Both the position numbers and the translations under genes were made by a program. The notes beneath the pieces were generated by a model. It was not told the DNA's origin and made no database searches. It worked only from the letters and a program-made list of their open reading frames with translations. DNA of 38,222 bases from an uncultured Pelagibacteraceae bacterium (lineage in GTDB: Bacteria > Pseudomonadota > Alphaproteobacteria > Pelagibacterales > Pelagibacteraceae), in assembly GCA_902592545.1 (NCBI GenBank), contig CACJFA010000009.1, positions 1-38,222 on the forward strand, in the 5' to 3' direction. Position 1 is the stretch's first letter. Each line of letters opens with the position of its first letter. This document shows, piece after piece, positions 31,681-38,222 of the stretch.

Positions 31681-32862
31681 ATGATTAATTACATATCTAA
31701 ACCTTTTAGATGGTTCTTTAAATTAGAGGCCGCAAGTGGTCTTGTACTTTTATTTGCTGCAATAATTGCATTATTTATAAGCAACTCTGGTCTAGCAGAG
31801 TTATATTTTGCTACTCTAAATAAATATTTATTCATAGGAATTAATAATTTTGGATTAAAATTATCAGTTTTGCATTGGATCAATGATGCCTTGATGGCAA
31901 TTTTCTTTTTTTTCGTCACCTTAGAAATAAAAAGAGAATTTTTGCAAGGCGAGCTTTCAAATATTAAACAAGCTTTATTGCCTATAATAGCTGCTGTGGG
32001 AGGAATGTTAGTACCTGCATTATTTTATGTTTTCATAAATTTTGGTGATAGTGAAACATTAAATGGGTGGGCAATTCCATCGGCTACTGATATCGCTTTT
32101 TCTTTAGGAGTTTTATCTTTGTTAGGTAAAAGAGTTCCTTTGTCTTTAAAAGTATTCTTAACTGCATTAGCTATAATTGACGATTTAGGAGCAATAGTAA
32201 TTATTGCCCTATTCTACTCTGGAGATTTGAGTATTAAGTATTTAACCTTAATGTTGTTGGCTTTTATTGTTTTGTTATTAATTAACAAATTTAAAGTTAA
32301 AAAGTTTCTACCTTACTTGGTTGTCGGTCTTTTCCTATGGGATTTTACTCATAACTCAGGAATACACGCTACTATTGCTGGAGTTTTGTTGGCTATGACA
32401 ATTCCTCATAGAAAAAAAGAAAAAGATTTTTCTTTATTAATAAAAATTGAACATGCAATTAGTCCATATGTTGCTTTTGGAATAATGCCTTTGTTTGCGT
32501 TTGCAAATGCAGGAGTGTCTTTGGAAGGTTTATCATTCGCTTCGCTACTAGATAAAGTTCCCCTGGGTATTGTGCTGGGATTGTTTCTTGGTAAACAACT
32601 TGGTGTATTTATATTTTCTTATGTATCTATAAAATTAAAAGTAGCTCAAATGCCTAACGACACAAGTTGGTATAATTTTTATGGTGTAGGAGTTCTTACT
32701 GGAATTGGCTTCACAATGAGTTTATTTGTTGGAAACTTAGCTTTTGTTGAAAATATGCAATATATGGATGGTGTAAAAATAGGTGTTTTAACTGGATCGT
32801 TATTGTCAACTTTATTTGGTTATTTTTTAATATTACTTACACCAAATAAACCAAATAAATGA
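31681..32862 (+). CDS. nhaA: Na+/H+ antiporter NhaA
   Basis: This 393-residue protein has about twelve membrane segments. NhaA landmarks are HWINDALMAIFFFFVTLEIKRE, IPSATDIAFSLGVLSLLGKRVP, the paired aspartates in LTALAIIDDLGAIVII that bind the ion, and the later FAFANAGVS and GVGVLTGIGFTMSLFVG. It exchanges external protons for internal sodium at high pH or salt, which suits a marine cell. The 3' end overlaps the peroxidase gene by 4 bases (ATGA), so the two appear coupled. Confidence 0.96.
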   Translation: MINYISKPFRWFFKLEAASGLVLLFAAIIALFISNSGLAELYFATLNKYLFIGINNFGLKLSVLHWINDALMAIFFFFVTLEIKREFLQGELSNIKQALLPIIAAVGGMLVPALFYVFINFGDSETLNGWAIPSATDIAFSLGVLSLLGKRVPLSLKVFLTALAIIDDLGAIVIIALFYSGDLSIKYLTLMLLAFIVLLLINKFKVKKFLPYLVVGLFLWDFTHNSGIHATIAGVLLAMTIPHRKKEKDFSLLIKIEHAISPYVAFGIMPLFAFANAGVSLEGLSFASLLDKVPLGIVLGLFLGKQLGVFIFSYVSIKLKVAQMPNDTSWYNFYGVGVLTGIGFTMSLFVGNLAFVENMQYMDGVKIGVLTGSLLSTLFGYFLILLTPNKPNK

Positions 32863-33401
32863 GAAAAATAATATTTCTATTATCTATAGTTATGATTTTT
32901 TTCAAAACTACAGCTACCGCAAACTACGAAAAAAAAATTTATGATTTCAGTATAGAAAGCATAACTGGTGAGACAATCAATTTTAAAGATTACAAAAACA
33001 AAGTTGTTTTAGTTGTAAATACGGCAAGTTATTGTGGATTTACAAAACAATATGATGAATTACAAGAATTGTGGGACTTATATAAAAATAAAGGTTTGAT
33101 TGTACTTGGTGTTCCATCTAATTCATTTAATCAAGAAAAAAATAATAATGCAGACATTAAAGAATTTTGTGAAGTTAATTTTAATATTAACTTTCCTCTG
33201 ACAACATTAACTGAGGTTAAAGGTAAAAACGCTCATGAACTTTTTAAATGGGCGAAAGAAAATCATGGTAAATCAGCTGAACCTAAATGGAATTTTCATA
33301 AAATTTTAATTAATAAAGAAGGCAAGGTTCAAGATACATTTGCATCATTTACAAAACCAACTTCAAAAAAAATAATTAAAGCTATAGAAAATATCTTATA
33401 A
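32859..33401 (+). CDS. Exported glutathione peroxidase-like protein
   Basis: This 180-residue protein has a cleavable signal peptide (about 1-22, ending TTATA) and then a thioredoxin-like peroxidase domain: VVNTASYCGFTKQYDELQ with the peroxidatic Cys59, LGVPSNSFNQE with the active-site Gln, and EPKWNFHKILINKEG with the Trp-Asn pair. It uses cysteine instead of selenocysteine, so it more likely reduces hydroperoxides with thioredoxin-type partners, in the periplasm. It overlaps nhaA by 4 bases and its stop overlaps the opposing MBL gene by 6. Confidence 0.9.
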   Translation: MRKIIFLLSIVMIFFKTTATANYEKKIYDFSIESITGETINFKDYKNKVVLVVNTASYCGFTKQYDELQELWDLYKNKGLIVLGVPSNSFNQEKNNNADIKEFCEVNFNINFPLTTLTEVKGKNAHELFKWAKENHGKSAEPKWNFHKILINKEGKVQDTFASFTKPTSKKIIKAIENIL

Positions 33402-34166
33402 ATTTATTGTCAATCCATCATGTGCTGGAATAACATTTTTAGGTAACATTTTTTTTAGAACTTTATAGTCTAATACTGGTGATAAATTTGTTAAAACAGC
33501 TTTTTTTGGTTTGAATTGTTTTATTAAAGCTAGTGAAGTTTCTAAGTTCAAATGTGATGGATGAAAATTGTACCATAGACAGTCTATAATCAAGTATTTG
33601 AGTTTTTTAAAATATTTAAAATCTTTATAATAAATTTTATTAACATCACTAATATAAGCTAATTTATTATTAATAATAAAACAATTTGATTTAATTTTTC
33701 CATGCTGAACGCTTACAGATTTAATAGTAATTTTTTTTTTATTATTTATAGCAAAAATATTTTTTGGTAATTTATTAAGTTTTAATGTAGCAGGATATTC
33801 ATTCGAATAACTTTTAAAAAGATATGAAAAGTCGTTTTTTAAATACTTGTAAGTTGGTTTATCAGCATAAACTTCAAGTTGTTTTTTACTGTTTATAAAA
33901 AATGATCTCAAATCATTTATTCCATGTGTTTGATCGGCATGCAAATGTGAATAAAGAACTTTATTAATTTTTTTTACTTTATGTCTTAATAACTGTTGAC
34001 GTAAATCAGGGGATGTATCAATTAATATGTTTTCTTCTGATGTTTGCAGTAAAGCTGAGCATCTTGTTCTATAATTTTTTTTATTATTAGGATCACAATT
34101 TCCAAAGAAACCATCTGGCCTTGGCACACCCATTGAACTACCACAGCCTAAAATAATAAATTTCAT
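33396..34166 (-). CDS. MBL-fold metallo-hydrolase (PhnP/YcbX-like) with an altered metal motif
   Basis: This is 256 residues from the ATG at 34166; an upstream TTG overlaps tatD but the homology begins at MKFIILGCGSSMGVPRPDG. The core motif reads SHLHADQTHG: His74, His76 and Asp78 are present, but position 79 is Gln (codon CAA) where the family has His. Other family parts remain: NILIDTSPDLRQQLL, LAYISDVN and LIIDCLWYNFHPSHLNLETSL. It should be a phosphodiesterase-type hydrolase; the Gln may weaken one metal site. It follows tatD in one unit. Confidence 0.85.
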   Translation of the reverse strand: MKFIILGCGSSMGVPRPDGFFGNCDPNNKKNYRTRCSALLQTSEENILIDTSPDLRQQLLRHKVKKINKVLYSHLHADQTHGINDLRSFFINSKKQLEVYADKPTYKYLKNDFSYLFKSYSNEYPATLKLNKLPKNIFAINNKKKITIKSVSVQHGKIKSNCFIINNKLAYISDVNKIYYKDFKYFKKLKYLIIDCLWYNFHPSHLNLETSLALIKQFKPKKAVLTNLSPVLDYKVLKKMLPKNVIPAHDGLTINL

Positions 34167-34171
34167 TATTT

Positions 34172-34933
34172 TCAATTAAAAAATAACTTATTAAAGTTAT
34201 CTGTAGTTTTTTTTATAAGATCTTCTTTGGATATATTTTTAATTACAGCTAATTTTGCAGCAGTAAAATCAATGAATGATGGTTCATTTTTTTTTCCTCT
34301 TTTAGGAACGGGTGCCAAAAATGGACTATCAGTTTCAATTAAGATATTATCCATTGGAATAGATTTGAAAGTATCTTGTAAATCCAATGAGTTTTTAAAA
34401 GTAATGATACCACTTGCTGAAAAGAATGAATTTAAAGTCATTAGTTTTTTTGAGAATTCTTTTGAACCAGTAAAACAATGCATCAAAATTTTAAGGTTTT
34501 CATTTTTATATTCATTTAAAATCTCAAAAGTTTCTTTTTCTGCATCTCTTGAATGAACAATTAATGGAATATTGGTTTTTATCGATGCGTCTATATGTTC
34601 TTCAAAACTTGCTATCTGTTTCTCTTTTTCACTATTATTGTAATAAAAATCTAACCCAGTTTCTCCAATTCCAATAATTTTTGAGTTTTCATTGAGACTT
34701 TCAATGATCTGCTTTGAAGTGATAATATCTGTGGAACTTTCATGAGGATGAATGCCAATAGTACCATAGATCATCTCATCTTTATTAATTAAATCTTTTA
34801 CTCTAGAAAAACTTTCAAACGAAGTTGAGATAGTAAGTAATTTTTCTATACCCACTTCTTTCGATCTTTGGATTACGTTAGACAAGTCACTTATTAATGG
34901 TTCATGATCTAGATGACAGTGTGAATCAATCAT
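34172..34933 (-). CDS. tatD: TatD-family deoxyribonuclease
   Basis: This 253-residue TIM-barrel metal nuclease has the start MIDSHCHLDHEPL (the HxH metal pair), IGIHPHES, IGIGETGLDFYY, IVHSRDAEKETF, LMHCFTGSKE and ILIETDSPFLAPVPKRGKKNEPS. It is thought to trim 3' ends of DNA and RNA. The tatD-after-metG order with 8-base overlap is standard in proteobacteria. The stop lies 5 bases upstream of the MBL gene's ATG. Confidence 0.93.
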   Translation of the reverse strand: MIDSHCHLDHEPLISDLSNVIQRSKEVGIEKLLTISTSFESFSRVKDLINKDEMIYGTIGIHPHESSTDIITSKQIIESLNENSKIIGIGETGLDFYYNNSEKEKQIASFEEHIDASIKTNIPLIVHSRDAEKETFEILNEYKNENLKILMHCFTGSKEFSKKLMTLNSFFSASGIITFKNSLDLQDTFKSIPMDNILIETDSPFLAPVPKRGKKNEPSFIDFTAAKLAVIKNISKEDLIKKTTDNFNKLFFN

Positions 34934-36467
34934 TGTTTTTCTCTATTTTTTTAAAAAGTATGTCTATTTTATTAATATTATTACCTTTTGTTAAATACTC
35001 ATTATTAGAAACTGAATCTAATTTTATATTTTTTTCTTCAATGTCAAAAATCTTTAATGCCTTTAAAGAAGATTCAGGAATAATTGGATATAGTAAAAAA
35101 CTTATTTTTCTTACAATTTCTAAAGTAGTGTAAACAATAGTGTTTAATCTAATTATATCGTCTTTCTTTTTCCATGGTTCTTGATCATTAAAATATTTGT
35201 TAGCTTCAAAAAGAGAATTTACAATATAATCAATATAAAAATTGATATTTTGATTGTCAATTTGTGACCTAATATTATCTAAATTATCTTTATACTTATT
35301 TAGTATTAATAAATCCTCATTATTAAATTTAACTTCTAATGGAATTTTTCCATCACAATTTTTTATTGCAAATGCGGTTACACGCTGACATAAATTTCCA
35401 TAATTATTAGCTAGATCACTATTAATACAATCTTCTAGTCTTTCTTGAGATATATTTCCATCGTTGCCAAAAGAAACTTCTTTAATTAAATAGTATCTTA
35501 AAGGATCGAGACCATACTCTTTAATTATTTCAAGTGGATCAAGTATATTTCCTTTAGATTTAGACATTTTTTCTTCCCCTGATAATATCCATCCATGGCC
35601 ATAGACTCTCTTTGGTAAATCAATTTTTGCTGCTAATAAAAAAGCAGGCCAATAAACAGCATGAAATCTGAGTATATCTTTTCCAATTAAATGTATTGAG
35701 GCTGGCCAAAATTTTTTAAACAAATCATCATCAGTATTAGGATAATTTAATGCACTTAAATAATTCGTTAAAGCATCGAGCCAAACATATATCACGTGGT
35801 TTTTATTATTTGGAACAGGTATGCCCCATGAAAAACTTTTTCTACTAACAGAAAGATCTTTAAGACCACTCTTTACAAAACTAATAACTTCATTTTTCCT
35901 AGATTGGGGAGCAATAAAATCTGGATTAGCTTCATAATATTCTAATAAAGGTTTTTCCCACTTTGAAAGTCTAAAAAAATAAGATTCTTCCTCAATCCAT
36001 TCAACAGCAGATTTTGAAGATATAGCAATTTTTTTTCCATCTAATTCCTCAATTTCGTCCTCGTTATAAAAGGCTTCATCTGATACTGAATACCATCCAG
36101 AATAGTTTGATAAGTATATATCATCATTTTTCTCGAGTTCATTCCAAAGATGTTGAACTGTTTTTTTATGTCTAGCTTCTGTTGTTCTTATAAAATCAGT
36201 GTTAGATAAATTCAACGTATCCGAAAGATCTCTAAAGGTTTGACTAATTTGATCACAAAATGCTAGAGGCTCCTTCCCTGCTTTTTCCGCAGATCTTTGA
36301 ATTTTTAATCCATGTTCGTCTGTACCAGTAAGAAAATGAACCTGATAATTATCAATTTTTTTAAATCTTACAAAAAAATCTGCGATAATGCTTGAATAAG
36401 CATGACCCATATGAGGCTTAGCTGATGGGTAGTATATAGGTGTGGTAATATAAAAAGTTTTATCCAT
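34926..36467 (-). CDS. metG: Methionyl-tRNA synthetase
   Basis: This 513-residue class I synthetase has the HIGH-type motif PHMGHAYSS (His19-His22), FLTGTDEHGLKIQRSA, and KMSKS in GEEKMSKSKGNILDP near residue 305. YSVSDEAFYNEDEIEE takes the place of a zinc-knuckle loop, so this is the zinc-free MetG form usual in alphaproteobacteria. The C-terminal tRNA-binding domain found in some bacteria is absent. It charges both initiator and elongator tRNA-Met. It overlaps holB and tatD by 8 bases each. Confidence 0.97.
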   Translation of the reverse strand: MDKTFYITTPIYYPSAKPHMGHAYSSIIADFFVRFKKIDNYQVHFLTGTDEHGLKIQRSAEKAGKEPLAFCDQISQTFRDLSDTLNLSNTDFIRTTEARHKKTVQHLWNELEKNDDIYLSNYSGWYSVSDEAFYNEDEIEELDGKKIAISSKSAVEWIEEESYFFRLSKWEKPLLEYYEANPDFIAPQSRKNEVISFVKSGLKDLSVSRKSFSWGIPVPNNKNHVIYVWLDALTNYLSALNYPNTDDDLFKKFWPASIHLIGKDILRFHAVYWPAFLLAAKIDLPKRVYGHGWILSGEEKMSKSKGNILDPLEIIKEYGLDPLRYYLIKEVSFGNDGNISQERLEDCINSDLANNYGNLCQRVTAFAIKNCDGKIPLEVKFNNEDLLILNKYKDNLDNIRSQIDNQNINFYIDYIVNSLFEANKYFNDQEPWKKKDDIIRLNTIVYTTLEIVRKISFLLYPIIPESSLKALKIFDIEEKNIKLDSVSNNEYLTKGNNINKIDILFKKIEKNND

Positions 36468-37389
36468 TTAGTATTTTATCCTCAAATTCCATAAACAATG
36501 TTTCCTCATCTAAATTATAAATTTTAGTATTATTAATTTTTTCTAAAAAATAATGGTATGATTTTAGTAAATTAATATTTTCGCTAGATATATTGTTTCT
36601 AAAATAAAGTTCAATAAAAGAATAAATGATTTCAATAATTGATTTATCTTTTTTATAAATTTTATTTTTAATCATGGTTGTTAGAGTTGTATTTAAATCA
36701 AAATTAACAAGATCTAAGTCATATTCTTCAGATAACTTAATTAATTTAAATAATTTTCCAGGTGTTGTATAATAATCAAATAACTTATTATTGATAATTG
36801 TATTTATGTCATCGTTTAATAATTGATTAACAATTCTAATAGATTGATCTTTTGTTAAAAAAACTTTGAAATTTAAACATCTAGACTTAAGAGTTGGTAG
36901 CACTCTTTTGTTATTATTAATTAAAATAAAATTTATATTTTCATTTGGTTCTTCTAAAATTTTTAACAAAGCATTAATAGAATTTAAGTTTAATAATTCA
37001 ATATTATCAATTAAAACAAATCTTTTTTTATTATTAAATGAGGATTTGTTTAGATTTAATATCAATTCCCTAATTTGATTTATATCAATATTTTTTTTTT
37101 CTTCCAAGACATCAATTAAGTAAAAATTAGGGTTAGATTTATTTAGTATAAGTTTGTATGACTTATTATCTGGATTAATTTTATTATTTTCAAAGTCATA
37201 TGGATGTTCTTCATTTTCCGATAATACAAGATTAATTAAATGATATGCTAATGTTGATTTTCCAATTCCTTTTTCACCAGATAAAAGAATCTTATTAGGC
37301 AAAGTATCGTTTTTAGATAATTTATATAATTGATTAAAAATTTCTTTGTGCTCAAATAAATTTATTTGAGTTAGGGGATTTAAATTCAT
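36460..37389 (-). CDS. holB: DNA polymerase III subunit delta'
   Basis: This 309-residue clamp-loader subunit has a P-loop, GEKGIGKSTLAYHLI (residues 38-52), ENKRFVLIDNIE-like sequence NNKKRFVLIDNIELLNLNSINALLKILEEPNENINFILI, and the SRC motif in LPTLKSRCLNFKVF. It has no zinc-binding cysteine cluster. It works in the complex that loads the beta clamp. tmk-holB-metG-tatD-MBL is a conserved alphaproteobacterial order. It overlaps tmk by 4 bases and metG by 8. Conservation outside the ATPase core is low. Confidence 0.92.
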   Translation of the reverse strand: MNLNPLTQINLFEHKEIFNQLYKLSKNDTLPNKILLSGEKGIGKSTLAYHLINLVLSENEEHPYDFENNKINPDNKSYKLILNKSNPNFYLIDVLEEKKNIDINQIRELILNLNKSSFNNKKRFVLIDNIELLNLNSINALLKILEEPNENINFILINNNKRVLPTLKSRCLNFKVFLTKDQSIRIVNQLLNDDINTIINNKLFDYYTTPGKLFKLIKLSEEYDLDLVNFDLNTTLTTMIKNKIYKKDKSIIEIIYSFIELYFRNNISSENINLLKSYHYFLEKINNTKIYNLDEETLFMEFEDKILNG

Positions 37390-38000
37390 TTAATTAAATT
37401 TTTAATTTGATCTATTATTAAATCTTCATTTTTTTTTATATCTAAATTAGAATCAATTATTTTGTATGATTTTTTATTTGATTTAGCTAATTTCAAAAAA
37501 CCTTTTTGAACTTTATTATAAAAATTCATATCAAACTGATCATATCGATTAAGAGATTTTCTATTTTTTAATCTTTCAAATAGATTTTTTTTATTTACTA
37601 CATTGAGGAAAGTAAAATTGACTTTAATTTTTTTTAATAGAAATTTATTTATGATATTTATAATATTTAAATTAACACCCATACCATAATGCTGATATGC
37701 TATAGTTGAGTCTGTAAATCTATCAATCAAAATAATTTTTTTTTTGTATGATTTTTTTATAAGATTTATATTTTCACTACGAGCAGCTAAATATAAAAGT
37801 AAATCAGTATATATGTTAAAATTAGATTTTTTATTTAAAATTAATCTTCTTATTTTTTCGGAATTAAGACTTCCGCCTGGTTCTCTTATCTTTATATAGT
37901 TGATTTTCTTTTTATCTAAATATTTAGATACTTTATTTATATGATGACTTTTGCCACTACCCTCAATACCCTCAAAAACAATGATGGGTTTTTTAGACAT
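37386..38000 (-). CDS. tmk: Thymidylate kinase
   Basis: This is 204 residues from the ATG at 38000, which overlaps the end of dacC by 8 bases; a GTG one codon earlier is the alternative. It has the P-loop VFEGIEGSGKSHH (Lys17, Ser18), the DRH-like IREPGGSLNSEKIRRLIL and the substrate loop IDRFTDSTIAYQHYGMG. It phosphorylates dTMP to dTDP. The lid region FERLKNRKSLNRYDQ is of the usual bacterial type. Confidence 0.95.
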   Translation of the reverse strand: MSKKPIIVFEGIEGSGKSHHINKVSKYLDKKKINYIKIREPGGSLNSEKIRRLILNKKSNFNIYTDLLLYLAARSENINLIKKSYKKKIILIDRFTDSTIAYQHYGMGVNLNIINIINKFLLKKIKVNFTFLNVVNKKNLFERLKNRKSLNRYDQFDMNFYNKVQKGFLKLAKSNKKSYKIIDSNLDIKKNEDLIIDQIKNLIK

Positions 38001-38222
38001 CACCCCAAATTAAATAATTTATTGATTTTATTAATCTTGTAAAAAAATTAACTTTTTTAATTTCTTTAGATGAAAGTAAATCATACTCACCGACAAGTTC
38101 TTGATCATAAACAACTCTTAGAGTGGCTATTTTTTGATTGTTTTGTAAATATCTTCTTTTGTATATGCTTCCACACTATTCTCTTTTCCCAACCAAACAT
38201 CAATTTTGTGCAATGGTTTGTT
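37993..38222 (-). pseudogene. dacC: D-alanyl-D-alanine carboxypeptidase, C-terminal end, internally deleted and frameshifted (partial)
   Basis: The window edge cuts off the N-terminal part. Reading from 38222, one frame gives KPLHKIDVWLGKENSVEAY then TKEDIYKTIKK, which matches the start of the PBP5 C-terminal domain, and stops at TAG (38129-38127). The neighbouring frame continues from about 38135 with NNQKIATLRVVYDQELVGEY and ends FFTRLIKSINYLIWGDV at TAA 37995-37993, exactly the normal end of the protein. About 25 residues that should lie between the halves are missing and the frame shifts at an A-run (38130-38135). This could be a decayed gene end, a recent deletion or an assembly error. 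Confidence 0.72.

Overview
The window is AT-rich and very densely packed. Most genes abut or overlap by 1, 4 or 8 bases, there are almost no intrinsic terminators, and protein sequences are rich in Lys, Ile and Asn. Gene content, gene order and a SAM-II/SAM-V type leader upstream of metY point to a streamlined marine alphaproteobacterium of the SAR11 clade (Pelagibacter-like). This assignment is inference from content and style, not from a marker-gene tree.

Layout. 1-2575 (+): the end of pdxJ, then acpS, lepB, rnc and recO, overlapping head to tail. 2576-3565 (-): hemB. 3639-10988 (+): an AspH-like dioxygenase, rpiB, glyA, nrdR, then a full riboflavin block (ribD, ribE, ribBA, ribH) followed by nusB and thiL. 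11067-13172 (+): the membrane proton pyrophosphatase. 13159-16165: bamE (-) diverging from a cytochrome bc1 assembly chaperone, rpmF, plsX, ihfA, a MerR regulator and rpmG. 16166-18883: chorismate mutase (-), ctaA (+), metY (-). metY is preceded by two SAM-riboswitch-like aptamers in series. 19097-24330 (+): rplM-rpsI, argC, a small lipoprotein, hom and two transporters.

24331-28650 is the accessory part. It holds a 533-base stretch without a recognisable gene, a minimal O6-alkylguanine alkyltransferase, a small membrane protein, a tyrosine recombinase with a 14-bp perfect inverted repeat at its promoter, two surface-polysaccharide glycosyltransferases and a GIY-YIG protein. It ends at tRNA-Glu. 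From 28781 the core resumes: glpX, an SbmA/BacA-like protein, an NDUFS4-like protein and tRNA-Pro (all -), then a zinc-ribbon membrane protein, nhaA and a glutathione peroxidase (+). The last block (-) is dacC, tmk, holB, metG, tatD and an MBL hydrolase. The dacC 3' end carries an internal deletion and a frameshift.

The most interesting items are the tandem SAM leader, where an 11-bp alternative helix could couple the two aptamers, the inverted repeat at the recombinase promoter, the damaged dacC end, and the two tRNA genes that lie only 6-8 bases upstream of protein starts. I did not find a clearly new multi-gene system. The accessory block at 24331-28650 is the best place to look for one.
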